DNA of 64,000 nt from PZPK01 sp963974595 (GTDB lineage Bacteria > Pseudomonadota > Gammaproteobacteria > Pseudomonadales > Oleiphilaceae). The notes beneath the pieces are model-generated. The model saw only the letters and a program-made list of their open reading frames with translations. It searched no databases and was not told the DNA's origin. Shown here piece by piece: positions 35,463-43,487 of this stretch (position 1 is its first letter; each line of letters opens with the position of its first letter). The stretch spans positions 1 to 64,000 of the forward strand of contig CAXBDA010000002.1 in NCBI GenBank assembly GCA_963974595.1, given 5' to 3'. The position numbers and the translations under genes are program-made.

Positions 35463-37061
35463 ATGTCACAATACCAAGACGAAATCAAAGCAGTAAAATC
35501 TGTTGTAGACGCTAAAGGTGATAGCTGGGCTGCAATCAACCCAGAATCAATCGCACGTATGCGCGCTCAAAATAAATTCAAGACTGGTCTTGATATCGCA
35601 CAATACACAGCAAATATCATGAACGCTGATATGGCTGAATTTGATAAAGACAAAACTAAATACACGCAGTCTTTAGGTTGCTGGCATGGTTTTGTTGGTC
35701 AACAAAAAATGATTTCTATCAAGAAGCACTTTGGTGGAAAAACTGACCGTCGTTACTTGTATCTTTCTGGTTGGATGGTTGCTGCTTTGCGTTCTGATTT
35801 CGGTCCACTTCCTGATCAATCAATGCACGAGAAGACTTCTGTTGCATCGTTAGTTAAAGAGCTTTACACATTTCTGCGTCAAGCTGATGCTCGTGAACTT
35901 GGCGGTCTTTTCCGTGAACTAGACGCTGCTAACGAAGCAGGCGATTCAGCTAAAGCTGCTGACATTCAAGGCCAAATTGACAACCACGTGACTCACGTTG
36001 TGCCAATAGTTGCTGATATCGATGCGGGTTTTGGTAACGCTGAAGCGACTTATCTAATGGCGAAGCAAATGATCGAAGCGGGTGCTTGCTGCCTACAGAT
36101 CGAAAACCAAGTTGCTGATGAAAAGCAGTGTGGTCACCAGGACGGTAAAGTAACTGTTCCTCACGCTGACTTCCATTCAAAGATTCGCGCATTGCGTCAT
36201 GCATTCCTTGAGCTAGGTATCGACAACGGTCTTATTTGTGCTCGTACTGACTCTGAAGGTGCTGGCTTAACAAAAGAAATCGCTGTTGTTCAAGAGCCGG
36301 GTGATTCTGGTGATATCTACAACTCTTACTTAGATGTTGAAGAAATCGACGTAGCTGACATGGCTGAAGGTGACGTTGTATTTAACCGTGGTGGCAAGCT
36401 TGTTCGTCCTAAGCGTTTACCTTCTGGTCTATATCAGTTCCGTCAAGGTACGGGTCATGAGCGTTGTGTATTCGATTGTATTGGTGCGCTTAATGCAGGT
36501 GCTGATCTTCTTTGGATCGAAACTGCAGTTCCGACAGTGCACGAAATTGCGGGCATGATGGATGATGTTCGTAAGGTTCATCCTGATGCGAAGCTTGTTT
36601 ATAACAACTCTCCTTCGTTTAATTGGACGTTAAACTTCCGTCAGCAAACTTTTGACTCAATGGTTGAAGCGGGTGAAGATGTTTCTGCTTACGATCGTGG
36701 CGATCTAATGAACGCTAAGTATGATGATTCAGAATTGTCTGCTAAAGCTGATGCGCGTATTCGTACTTTCCAGGCTGATACAGCTCGTGAAGCTAACGTG
36801 TTCCATCATTTGATCACTCTTCCTACTTACCATACAACTGCGTTGTCTGTAGACAACCTAGCGAAAGAGTACTTTGGTGATCAAGGTATGTTGGGTTATG
36901 TTGCTGGTGTTCAGCGTAAAGAGATCCGTCAAGGTATCGCATGTGTTAAGCATCAAAACATGTCTGGTTCAGATATGGGTGATGACCACAAAGAATACTT
37001 TGCTGGTGAGCGTGCTCTTAAAGCAGGCGGTGCGAAAAATACATCTAACCAGTTCTCTTAA
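35463..37061 (+). CDS. aceA: Isocitrate lyase (long form)
   Basis: 532 residues, the length of the Pseudomonas/Acinetobacter isocitrate lyase type rather than the 434 of E. coli. The catalytic signature is seen as KQCGHQDGK, following GACCLQIENQ. Active-site support comes from VPIVADIDAGFGNAEATY and ICARTDSEGAG. It cleaves isocitrate to glyoxylate and succinate, the first step of the glyoxylate shunt that allows growth on fatty acids and acetate. This fits with fadBA in the same window. Codon use looks that of a highly expressed gene (GGT, CGT, AAA). No malate synthase gene is seen. Confidence 0.95.
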   Translation: MSQYQDEIKAVKSVVDAKGDSWAAINPESIARMRAQNKFKTGLDIAQYTANIMNADMAEFDKDKTKYTQSLGCWHGFVGQQKMISIKKHFGGKTDRRYLYLSGWMVAALRSDFGPLPDQSMHEKTSVASLVKELYTFLRQADARELGGLFRELDAANEAGDSAKAADIQGQIDNHVTHVVPIVADIDAGFGNAEATYLMAKQMIEAGACCLQIENQVADEKQCGHQDGKVTVPHADFHSKIRALRHAFLELGIDNGLICARTDSEGAGLTKEIAVVQEPGDSGDIYNSYLDVEEIDVADMAEGDVVFNRGGKLVRPKRLPSGLYQFRQGTGHERCVFDCIGALNAGADLLWIETAVPTVHEIAGMMDDVRKVHPDAKLVYNNSPSFNWTLNFRQQTFDSMVEAGEDVSAYDRGDLMNAKYDDSELSAKADARIRTFQADTAREANVFHHLITLPTYHTTALSVDNLAKEYFGDQGMLGYVAGVQRKEIRQGIACVKHQNMSGSDMGDDHKEYFAGERALKAGGAKNTSNQFS

Positions 37062-37122
37062 TTTGAGAATGGTTGGTTAAGCTTTCTTTCTTGTTTTATT
37101 AAGATAAAAGCTTAAAGTGTTT

Positions 37123-37158
37123 CAAAAGGCGACTTTCTTAAAAGATTGTCGCCTTTTG
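37123..37158 (+). terminator. Intrinsic terminator after aceA
   Basis: Perfect 11-bp stem CAAAAGGCGAC / GTCGCCTTTTG with a 14-base loop and a short T run inside the right arm. A further 9-bp inverted repeat (TTAAGCTTT, 37077-37115) lies just before it. It follows aceA by 62 bases. Confidence 0.85.
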
Positions 37159-37213
37159 TATAGCTGGATAAGAGTTTTTGTGCATTTAAATCATAATTTA
37201 AGGTGAATGAGTG

Positions 37214-37777
37214 ATGAGTGATATACCAAAGTATTTGCAGGATTCCAAAGAGCTTTTAAGTGAAGATGGTTTTGCCGTCAGCGGTGTTTGGTATCACGGT
37301 ACATCATCAGCCTTGTGTGACTCTATTCTGAACTTTGGATTAAAACGTTCCGGAGATAGAGATTTAAAGCAAGCAGCTAAGAAAACAATGGCAACGATTG
37401 GGAATAAATATACTGAAACTATTGAGCCTGTATTTCTAACACAAAGCAAAGAGTTAGCTTATTACTGGGCTCAGCAGCGTGTGCGAGAGAGAAGCGTCCG
37501 TTTTGAAGGTTCGGAAGGGCCTGTGGTTATCCAGTTGGATTTACCTGAATTACTTCAAATAAAAGTCAAACCAGATGTTGGAGCAATGAGCTTGCTCTTA
37601 TTGGAAGAAGGTGAGCGATATGTAGCCTATATTGCTAAGTTACATCAAAATCTCGGGTTGCCTGAATTAAATATTAACCTTCAGGCTGCTGATCGAATGG
37701 CTTATCTTGAGCAGCTCGGTATGGCTTATATTGATCAAGATATAGATGCAAACTGTTTAACTGTCATCCAAGGCTAG
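37214..37777 (+). CDS. Uncharacterised protein with ADP-ribosyltransferase-like motifs
   Basis: 187 residues from ATG 37214, with AAGG upstream. The first half has the order of elements found in the ART fold: WYHGTSSALCDSILNFGL (His28 as the possible NAD-binding His), then PVFLTQSKELAYYWA with aromatic residues after a strand, and a later EEGERYVAYI with possible catalytic Glu. This resembles RNA 2'-phosphotransferases and other H-Y-E ARTs. I do not recognise a named family, and the assignment is by motif only. It stands alone between aceA and dnaX; there is no antitoxin-like partner next to it. Confidence 0.6.
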   Translation: MSDIPKYLQDSKELLSEDGFAVSGVWYHGTSSALCDSILNFGLKRSGDRDLKQAAKKTMATIGNKYTETIEPVFLTQSKELAYYWAQQRVRERSVRFEGSEGPVVIQLDLPELLQIKVKPDVGAMSLLLLEEGERYVAYIAKLHQNLGLPELNINLQAADRMAYLEQLGMAYIDQDIDANCLTVIQG

Positions 37778-37818
37778 TTTTGTGAAATGCCTTGGGGTCA
37801 GAAAATTTTATCTTTTTA

Positions 37819-37843
37819 AGAAAACTATTTTAAATAGTTTTCT
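37819..37843. repeat. Perfect 25-bp AT-rich palindrome before dnaX
   Basis: Arms AGAAAACTATTT and AAATAGTTTTCT are perfect reverse complements around a single T. It lies 41 bases after the ART-like gene and 67 bases before dnaX. It may end upstream transcription or bind a protein; the low GC makes an intrinsic terminator weak. Confidence 0.8.
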
Positions 37844-37910
37844 GCTGAATGTGTTCTCGCTTGTGATCTCAGTGTAAGATAGTGAGCTTGATTCAATATA
37901 AGAAAGACCT

Positions 37911-39692
37911 ATGAGCTATCAAGTCCTTGCCCGAAAGTGGCGCCCCCAAAATTTTAAACAAATGGTTGGTCAAGAGCATGTTCTCCAAGCTTTAATTCAT
38001 GCTTTGGATAGCCAGAGACTGCACCATGCCTATTTATTTACAGGTACCCGAGGTGTGGGCAAAACCACTATTGGCAGAATTTTAGCTAAGTGCTTGAGCT
38101 GTGAGGCTAAAGTGACTTCAGAACCTTGTGGTGCGTGTGGTGCGTGTACATCAATAGCTGAAGGTCGTTATGTCGATTTAATTGAAATTGATGCCGCATC
38201 GCGCACTAAAGTAGAGGATATGCGAGAGCTTTTGGAAAACGTGCAATATGCGCCGAGCCAAGGCCGCTTCAAAATCTATTTGATCGATGAAGTGCATATG
38301 TTATCGCAGTCTAGTTTTAATGCGCTTCTAAAAACCCTTGAGGAGCCGCCTGAACACGTTAAATTCTTGTTTGCGACAACGGACCCCCAAAAGTTACCTG
38401 TGACAATATTATCCCGTTGCTTGCAGTTCAATTTAAAAAACATGTCGCCTGAGAAAATTGTAGCTCATCTGAAACATGTCTTAAACCAGGAAAGTGTCAC
38501 CTTTGACGATGCTGCATTATGGGCTTTAGCTAGAGCTGCGGATGGTAGCATGCGTGATGCGCTCAGTCTAACGGATCAAGCAATCGCCTATGGTAATCAA
38601 AGCCTTAGCGAGACTGGCGTAAGTGCCATGCTGGGTACGGTTGATCAAAAAAAGATATATCACATACTGGATGCACTAATTACCAAAAACGCATCAGCTA
38701 TGTTAAATGAGGTGAAAGCCTTATCTGAGTTTTCTCCAGATTATCGTTCGGTCTTGGCAGCGCTATCATCTATTTTGCATCGTGTTGCCCTAGAGCAAGT
38801 TGTACCGAACTCTGCTGATAACGCGATAGGTGATCAGCAGAAAATTCAGTATTATGCAAAAAATGTTTGCGCTGAAGATATTCAACTTTTTTATCAAATA
38901 GCATTAACAAGTCGTCAGGATTTACATATTACACCTGATACAAAATCAGGGTTTGAGATGGCTCTGCTTCGAATGTTAGCGTTTCAAATGTCGCCAGTCC
39001 CGGTTGATAAACAGACGCCATTCGAGAGCAGGCCCTACACAGATAATGAAGACGCTGTGCCAGATCAAATTCAACAGACCGAAGATGCTTCTTTAGAGAA
39101 AATGGCAGAGAATGTGGCGCAAACTGAAATTGCCTCACGTCCAGAGGCGGTTGATAATCAAGAGAGTGAAAAAGCTGAGTTAACTGAAACAGAGCAAAAT
39201 CACGATACAATTAGCATTGCTGATCAGGCAGAACTAGCGCCAGAGCCAGAAAAAAAAACACTAAATAATGTGGCTGACCCTGATTCAGTAGGGTCTGAAC
39301 CAATAGATTCTGGTTCAGTAGCTTGGAATACCGAGGTAATTGAACTTGGCTTAAGCGGTATGACACTCAACTTTATGCTGAACAGTGTCGTTGAATTAAG
39401 TGCACCTCAAATAAGTGTATTTGTAGAAAGTGGACACTTTCGTTTATTTAATGACAATCATGAAAAACGAATTCGCGAAGCCCTGTTGACGTATTATTCC
39501 GGTTGTTCTGATGTTGAATTTGTAGAAGGCTTAAAAGAAGGTCAAGAAACGCCGATGATGTGGCGTGAAAGAAAACTGCAGGAAAAGAAAGCGTTCGCCA
39601 AAGAGCTTATTTTTAATGATCCTTATGTCCAGGAGATTTTAGATCAGTTTCAAGGGGCTTTAATCGAACAAAGTATTCAGCCTGAAGTATAA
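37911..39692 (+). CDS. dnaX: DNA polymerase III subunits tau and gamma
   Basis: 593 residues for the full-length tau. AAA+ clamp-loader ATPase: Walker A GTRGVGKTT, zinc-binding cysteines in CLSCEAKVTSEPCGACGACTS, Walker B LIDEVHML and the SRC sensor motif LSRCLQFNL. Domain III follows, then an acidic Glu/Gln-rich linker (about 375-470) and the C-terminal tau-specific domain. tau dimerises the replicase and contacts the helicase. A run of nine A at codons 447-450, with stops close by in both other frames, suggests a shorter gamma form. ybaB and recR follow, the conserved dnaX-ybaB-recR order. Confidence 0.95.
   Translation: MSYQVLARKWRPQNFKQMVGQEHVLQALIHALDSQRLHHAYLFTGTRGVGKTTIGRILAKCLSCEAKVTSEPCGACGACTSIAEGRYVDLIEIDAASRTKVEDMRELLENVQYAPSQGRFKIYLIDEVHMLSQSSFNALLKTLEEPPEHVKFLFATTDPQKLPVTILSRCLQFNLKNMSPEKIVAHLKHVLNQESVTFDDAALWALARAADGSMRDALSLTDQAIAYGNQSLSETGVSAMLGTVDQKKIYHILDALITKNASAMLNEVKALSEFSPDYRSVLAALSSILHRVALEQVVPNSADNAIGDQQKIQYYAKNVCAEDIQLFYQIALTSRQDLHITPDTKSGFEMALLRMLAFQMSPVPVDKQTPFESRPYTDNEDAVPDQIQQTEDASLEKMAENVAQTEIASRPEAVDNQESEKAELTETEQNHDTISIADQAELAPEPEKKTLNNVADPDSVGSEPIDSGSVAWNTEVIELGLSGMTLNFMLNSVVELSAPQISVFVESGHFRLFNDNHEKRIREALLTYYSGCSDVEFVEGLKEGQETPMMWRERKLQEKKAFAKELIFNDPYVQEILDQFQGALIEQSIQPEV
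39250..39268 (+). other. dnaX: Candidate dnaX slippage/frameshift site (A9) for gamma
   Basis: Nine consecutive A (39250-39258) in the linker. After a -1 ribosomal slip or insertion of one A in the transcript, the frame reads three codons to a TAA at 39266-39268, giving about 452 residues. After a +1 slip or loss of one A, it reads His and then TAA at 39262-39264. An 8-bp stem CTGAACCA / TGGTTCAG lies downstream at 39295-39318. Confidence 0.65.
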
Positions 39693-39742
39693 AAAGTATA
39701 GAAGTTTCAAATAATTTTTTGTAAAGAAATAGTGAGGTTGTC

Positions 39743-40069
39743 ATGATTGGTGGAAATATGTCTGAGCTTATGAAGCAAGCCCAAAAAATGCAGGAGCAAC
39801 TTCAAAAGCAGCAAGAAGCAATAGCTTCGGCAGAAGTAACGGGTGAGTCTGGCGCCGGTATGGTTAAGGTGCTTATGAATGGTCGTCATGATGTGAAACG
39901 CGTTCAATTAGATGATTCTTTGATGTCTGAAGATAAAGAAGTTTTAGAAGACCTGCTGGCAGCGGCAGTCAATGATGCTGTTCGTAAAATAGAAGAGAGC
40001 AATAAAAATTCAATTTCAGGTTTGGCTGAGGGTATGGGTATGCCTCCCGGCTTTAAGATGCCTTTCTAA
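39743..40069 (+). CDS. ybaB: Nucleoid-associated protein YbaB/EbfC
   Basis: 108 residues from ATG 39743; an internal ATG at codon 6 is less likely. The sequence MSELMKQAQKMQEQLQKQQEAIASAEVTGESGAGMVKVLMNGRHDVKRVQLD is typical, with the C-terminal GLAEGMGMPPGFKMPF. It is a small homodimeric DNA-binding protein. It lies between dnaX and recR as in most bacteria, 50 bases after dnaX and 38 bases before recR. Confidence 0.95.
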   Translation: MIGGNMSELMKQAQKMQEQLQKQQEAIASAEVTGESGAGMVKVLMNGRHDVKRVQLDDSLMSEDKEVLEDLLAAAVNDAVRKIEESNKNSISGLAEGMGMPPGFKMPF

Positions 40070-40107
40070 GTTTGCTATTTCATTAATCGATTTAACGAGT
40101 TTTGCTG

Positions 40108-40716
40108 ATGAGTTTTGGTCCTGTTGTAGATGAGCTGATTGATGCGCTCAAAATATTGCCTAGTGTTGGGCAAAAATCTGCTCAAAGAATGGCATTAATG
40201 CTATTGGATGGTGATAGAAAAGGAACAAAACGTTTAGTTAATTCGCTTGATCAAGCCATTCAAAGAGTCGGGCATTGCGCTTTATGCAGAACCTTGTCTG
40301 AGTATGAGGTATGCCTTACCTGTGCAGATCAAAGTCGCGATCATAAGTCACTTTGTGTTGTTGAATCTGCTTCTGATCTAATTGCCATAGAGCAGGCTCA
40401 TCACTTTAAAGGTTTGTACTTTGTATTGAGTGGCAGTTTGTCTCCGCTTGATGGAATGGGGCCAGAAGAGGTTGGTTTTCCAGAATTATTTAAAAGGGTG
40501 GAGATGCTTTCGACACAAGAAATAATTGTTGCAACAAATCCGACAGTAGAAGGTGAAGCGACTGCCCACTACTTGGCAGATGTTTTTAGAGGCTCAAATA
40601 TACTCATTACCCGTCTTGCTCATGGCATTCCTTTAGGTGGATCTTTGGGTTATGTCGATGGTGGAACCTTAACTCATGCCTTTTCTGGCCGTAAGCCAAT
40701 GTCTGACGAGTCATAA
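40108..40716 (+). CDS. recR: Recombination mediator RecR
   Basis: 202 residues from ATG 40108 (MSFGPVVDELIDALKILPSVG); a TTG two codons earlier is unlikely. The N-terminal HhH region (LPSVGQKSAQRMAL) is followed by the C4 zinc finger CALCRTLSEYEVCLTC and the Toprim domain (CVVESASDLIAIEQ...). RecR works with RecF and RecO in loading RecA at gaps. The gene completes dnaX-ybaB-recR. Confidence 0.97.
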   Translation: MSFGPVVDELIDALKILPSVGQKSAQRMALMLLDGDRKGTKRLVNSLDQAIQRVGHCALCRTLSEYEVCLTCADQSRDHKSLCVVESASDLIAIEQAHHFKGLYFVLSGSLSPLDGMGPEEVGFPELFKRVEMLSTQEIIVATNPTVEGEATAHYLADVFRGSNILITRLAHGIPLGGSLGYVDGGTLTHAFSGRKPMSDES

Positions 40717-40721
40717 TAGTG

Positions 40722-41867
40722 ATGGATGATAACTTGGCTAATAAAATTGACTATGAGTTGATAACGGATTTAAAGCGTCTTCAAGGTTTAGTTATTCAGT
40801 GGCAGGAGGCCAAGTTCCTTGCTATTGATACGGAGTTTATCCGAACCTGCACTTTCTTAGCGCAGCCAGGTCTTATTCAAATCGCAGATACGCAGGGGGT
40901 TTATCTAATCGATCCCGCTGCAATAACTGATTTAAGTTTGCTTGTTGATATACTTGAAAATCCTAATATTATCAAAATAATGCACTCAATGAGTGAAGAT
41001 GTAGATTTACTGTTTCACTCAGTTGGTGCTCAAATAACCCGTGTTTTTGATACCCAGATTGCAGCTGCTTTCTTGGGCTTTGGCCCGGCATTAGGTTATC
41101 AGAATCTGGTGTCGGAAGTTTTATCTATCGACTTGGATAAGGGTGAAACCCGGTCGGACTGGTTGCAGCGGCCACTAACTCAAAGCCAGCTGCATTACGC
41201 TGCCTTAGATGTTATTTATTTGCTGAAACTTTATCATGAGCTTCAGCCTCGTCTTCAAAAAGCACATTATTGGGATGCTTTATTTGATGAGGCTCAGTTG
41301 CTGATTAGTCAGGTATTTAGTGCTTGGCAAACACCTGAACTAGCATATTTAAAATTAAGAGGTGCTTGTGAGCTGGATGAGCAATCTCAGCGTTTGCTTC
41401 AGTCTTTGGTTATATGGCGAGATGCAACGGCCTTCAAAGAAAATATCCCCAAACCTTGGGTCTTTAACGATGCATCGTTAATTGAAATTGCACGTTTGAA
41501 ACCTTTTGTTTCTGCTGATCTGAAGAAAATCAAAGGCATTCAGGGTAAATCAATCAGACAGTTTTCTGAACGTTTGCTCGCTGAGATTGACGGGTTTACC
41601 TACGAGCCAACGACAGAGTTTGCTATGATTGATGGGCCTGTTAAAGCGGGTGAATTAGTCATCTATCGACGCTTAAAAAGCGAAGTAGCAAAAGTCTCGA
41701 ATGAAACAAAAATACCGGCTCAATTATTAGGTTCTCGGAAAATGCTGGAAAACCTGGTTATTCATTGTAGCCGGCTCTCAAATAAAGACTTTACTCTTGA
41801 GTATAAAGGATGGAGAGAAAAACTGATGGGTAATAGATTTCGTCATATATTATTTGAGCCATCGTAG
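40722..41867 (+). CDS. rnd: Ribonuclease D
   Basis: 381 residues from ATG 40722 (GTG 40719 is also in frame). DEDD exonuclease motifs: AIDTEFIR (Exo I), HSMSEDVDLL (Exo II) and HYAALDVIYLLKLY (Exo III). HRDC domains follow, the first around 212-290. It trims the 3' ends of tRNA precursors and other small RNAs. It lies five bases after recR, and ycgL and ycgN follow as in Pseudomonas. Confidence 0.95.
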   Translation: MDDNLANKIDYELITDLKRLQGLVIQWQEAKFLAIDTEFIRTCTFLAQPGLIQIADTQGVYLIDPAAITDLSLLVDILENPNIIKIMHSMSEDVDLLFHSVGAQITRVFDTQIAAAFLGFGPALGYQNLVSEVLSIDLDKGETRSDWLQRPLTQSQLHYAALDVIYLLKLYHELQPRLQKAHYWDALFDEAQLLISQVFSAWQTPELAYLKLRGACELDEQSQRLLQSLVIWRDATAFKENIPKPWVFNDASLIEIARLKPFVSADLKKIKGIQGKSIRQFSERLLAEIDGFTYEPTTEFAMIDGPVKAGELVIYRRLKSEVAKVSNETKIPAQLLGSRKMLENLVIHCSRLSNKDFTLEYKGWREKLMGNRFRHILFEPS

Positions 41868-41926
41868 CTGTTCCATGTTTGTTTTTTCTGCTGAATTCTT
41901 TTTTATACAGTACAAGGTTTATAGAT

Positions 41927-42238
41927 ATGTCAGGATATACCTCAAACATCAAACGTTTTTGCTCTGTGTATAAGTCGAGTAAAAAAAATCAAATGTATAT
42001 CTATGTTGATCGTAGCTATAAATTAGAGAATATGCCGGAAGCACTTAAAGGTATTTTTGGTCAGCCGATTCATGTCTTGGATATGATATTAACGCCAGAA
42101 AAAAAATTAGCGCGTGTTGCGGCAGAAAAAGTACTTCAATCTATCGAAGAACAAGATTTTTATTTGCAGATGCCACCGGCCGAAAGTGAAGTGATTGAGG
42201 GTGCGCATTCAGCGCCAAAAGACTCTTTGCATGGCTAG
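41927..42238 (+). CDS. ycgL: YcgL-domain protein
   Basis: 103 residues from ATG 41927 (MSGYTSNIKRFCSVYKSSKKNQMYIYVDR); the longer open frame from 41879 adds an unlikely leader. The conserved features VYKSSKKNQMYIYVD, VLDMILTPEKKLARV and FYLQMPPAESE identify the YcgL family of small proteins of unknown biochemical role, encoded between rnd and ycgN in many gammaproteobacteria. Confidence 0.9.
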   Translation: MSGYTSNIKRFCSVYKSSKKNQMYIYVDRSYKLENMPEALKGIFGQPIHVLDMILTPEKKLARVAAEKVLQSIEEQDFYLQMPPAESEVIEGAHSAPKDSLHG

Positions 42239-42692
42239 TAAAAAAATAAAAAAAACGATGCCTTTTTGGCAGACTAAACCCTTACAGGAAATGAGCCAGC
42301 AGGAATGGGAGTCTTTATGTGACGGTTGTGGCTTATGCTGTCTTCAGAAATTACAAGATGAAGATACAGATGAGATATTTTTTACCCGTGTTAGTTGTCA
42401 GTTTTTAGATTGCCAATCTTGTCGCTGCAAGGTTTATGCTAATCGTTTTGAATATCTCCCGGAATGTTTGAATTTGACGCTGGATAACCTTGAATCTACG
42501 CTGCCTTGGTTACCTTCAAGTTGTGCTTACAAATTAGTCTATGAAGGGCAGGCCTTACCTGAATGGCATCACTTAAATTCGAAGAATAAAAATACCATCC
42601 ATTCCTTAAATCTTTCTATCAAAAATAAAGTAGTTAATGAGTTGGATGTTGACGAAGATGATTGGCAAGACTATATCATCGATTTAAAATAA
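42231..42692 (+). CDS. ycgN: YcgN family cysteine-cluster protein (UPF0260)
   Basis: 153 residues from ATG 42231, overlapping ycgL by eight bases; the open frame reaches back to 42195. Cysteine clusters GCGLCCL and FLDCQSCRCKVY, with a further CAYKL, are the YkgJ/YcgN-type zinc or iron-sulfur-binding pattern. LPECLNLTLDNLESTLPWLPSSCAYKLVYEGQALPEWH is a strong family signature. The function is unknown. Confidence 0.92.
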   Translation: MASKKIKKTMPFWQTKPLQEMSQQEWESLCDGCGLCCLQKLQDEDTDEIFFTRVSCQFLDCQSCRCKVYANRFEYLPECLNLTLDNLESTLPWLPSSCAYKLVYEGQALPEWHHLNSKNKNTIHSLNLSIKNKVVNELDVDEDDWQDYIIDLK

Positions 42693-42729
42693 TACAGATT
42701 TTAAAAGAAACTCTTTTAGGGGATTAAGT

Positions 42730-43074
42730 TTGGAAAGTACGTCATATGCTATTGCATGGTTTTTATACTTGGTTGGTGCGCTTGGCCTTACTATTGTTCT
42801 CTGGAGAATGACGAGGAATATTAAGCTAAGAAGAACAAGGCGAAGTCTGAGGGCATTTATTGCTGTAGTCTTATATACACCTATTAATATAGGCGAAGGG
42901 GGGGGCTGGTTGGCGCCCGCTTATCTAGTGGGCACTTATGATTGGGTGCTTGGAGAGGTAGATAGGGCGCAATTGGCGGGTATGTTTATTTCTGGGGCCT
43001 ATGTTCTAGTTGTTCTGGTGATTTTGCTAGAGTCAGTTTTAAGGCGTTTGTTTAATATGGAATATGGTAAATAA
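42730..43074 (+). CDS. Small inner-membrane protein, family not recognised
   Basis: 114 residues from a TTG at 42730 that has AGGGGA eight to nine bases upstream; no ATG occurs for 26 codons. Three hydrophobic segments (about 6-23, 42-55 and 84-103) are joined by a basic loop (RNIKLRRTRRSLR). A small polytopic membrane protein of unknown function, 37 bases after ycgN and five bases before the next gene, so all may be co-transcribed. Confidence 0.65.
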   Translation: MESTSYAIAWFLYLVGALGLTIVLWRMTRNIKLRRTRRSLRAFIAVVLYTPINIGEGGGWLAPAYLVGTYDWVLGEVDRAQLAGMFISGAYVLVVLVILLESVLRRLFNMEYGK

Positions 43075-43079
43075 AGCTT

Positions 43080-43310
43080 ATGAAACCGGGTTTATATCGA
43101 CATTATAAAGGCGCTGATTATCATGTGTATGCTGTTGTAAAGCATAGTGAAACAGAAGAAGAGCTTGTTTTATATAAGGCTCTTTATGGTGAATTTGGCC
43201 TTTGGGTTAGGCCTCTATCCATGTTTAGAGAGCAGGTTAAGGTTAAGGGTAAGTTACAAGCTCGATTCGATTTCATTAAAAGTCTCCCCGCAAATAGTGA
43301 GCTGGCCTAA
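43080..43310 (+). CDS. DUF1653 protein
   Basis: 76 residues. The pattern GLYRHYKGADYHVYAVVKHSETEEELVLYKALYGEFGLWVRPLSMF matches the small beta-rich DUF1653 family, whose members often lie near YcgN-type or housekeeping genes. There is no known activity. It lies five bases after the membrane-protein gene. Confidence 0.9.
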   Translation: MKPGLYRHYKGADYHVYAVVKHSETEEELVLYKALYGEFGLWVRPLSMFREQVKVKGKLQARFDFIKSLPANSELA

Positions 43311-43487
43311 AAAACCAGTGTTTTTTCTTCCAGCACTTACTTAAGCGTGGTTAAAGTTCCACAAAAACAAGCAGTAAGCTTATTTATTTTAGATACTACA
43401 TTCAATTTCACGTTGTTGTTATTGTAAAACCTGCTATAAATTATTTATGTCTTAAGAACTTTTAAACATTTATGTTGTTCTTGTTTT

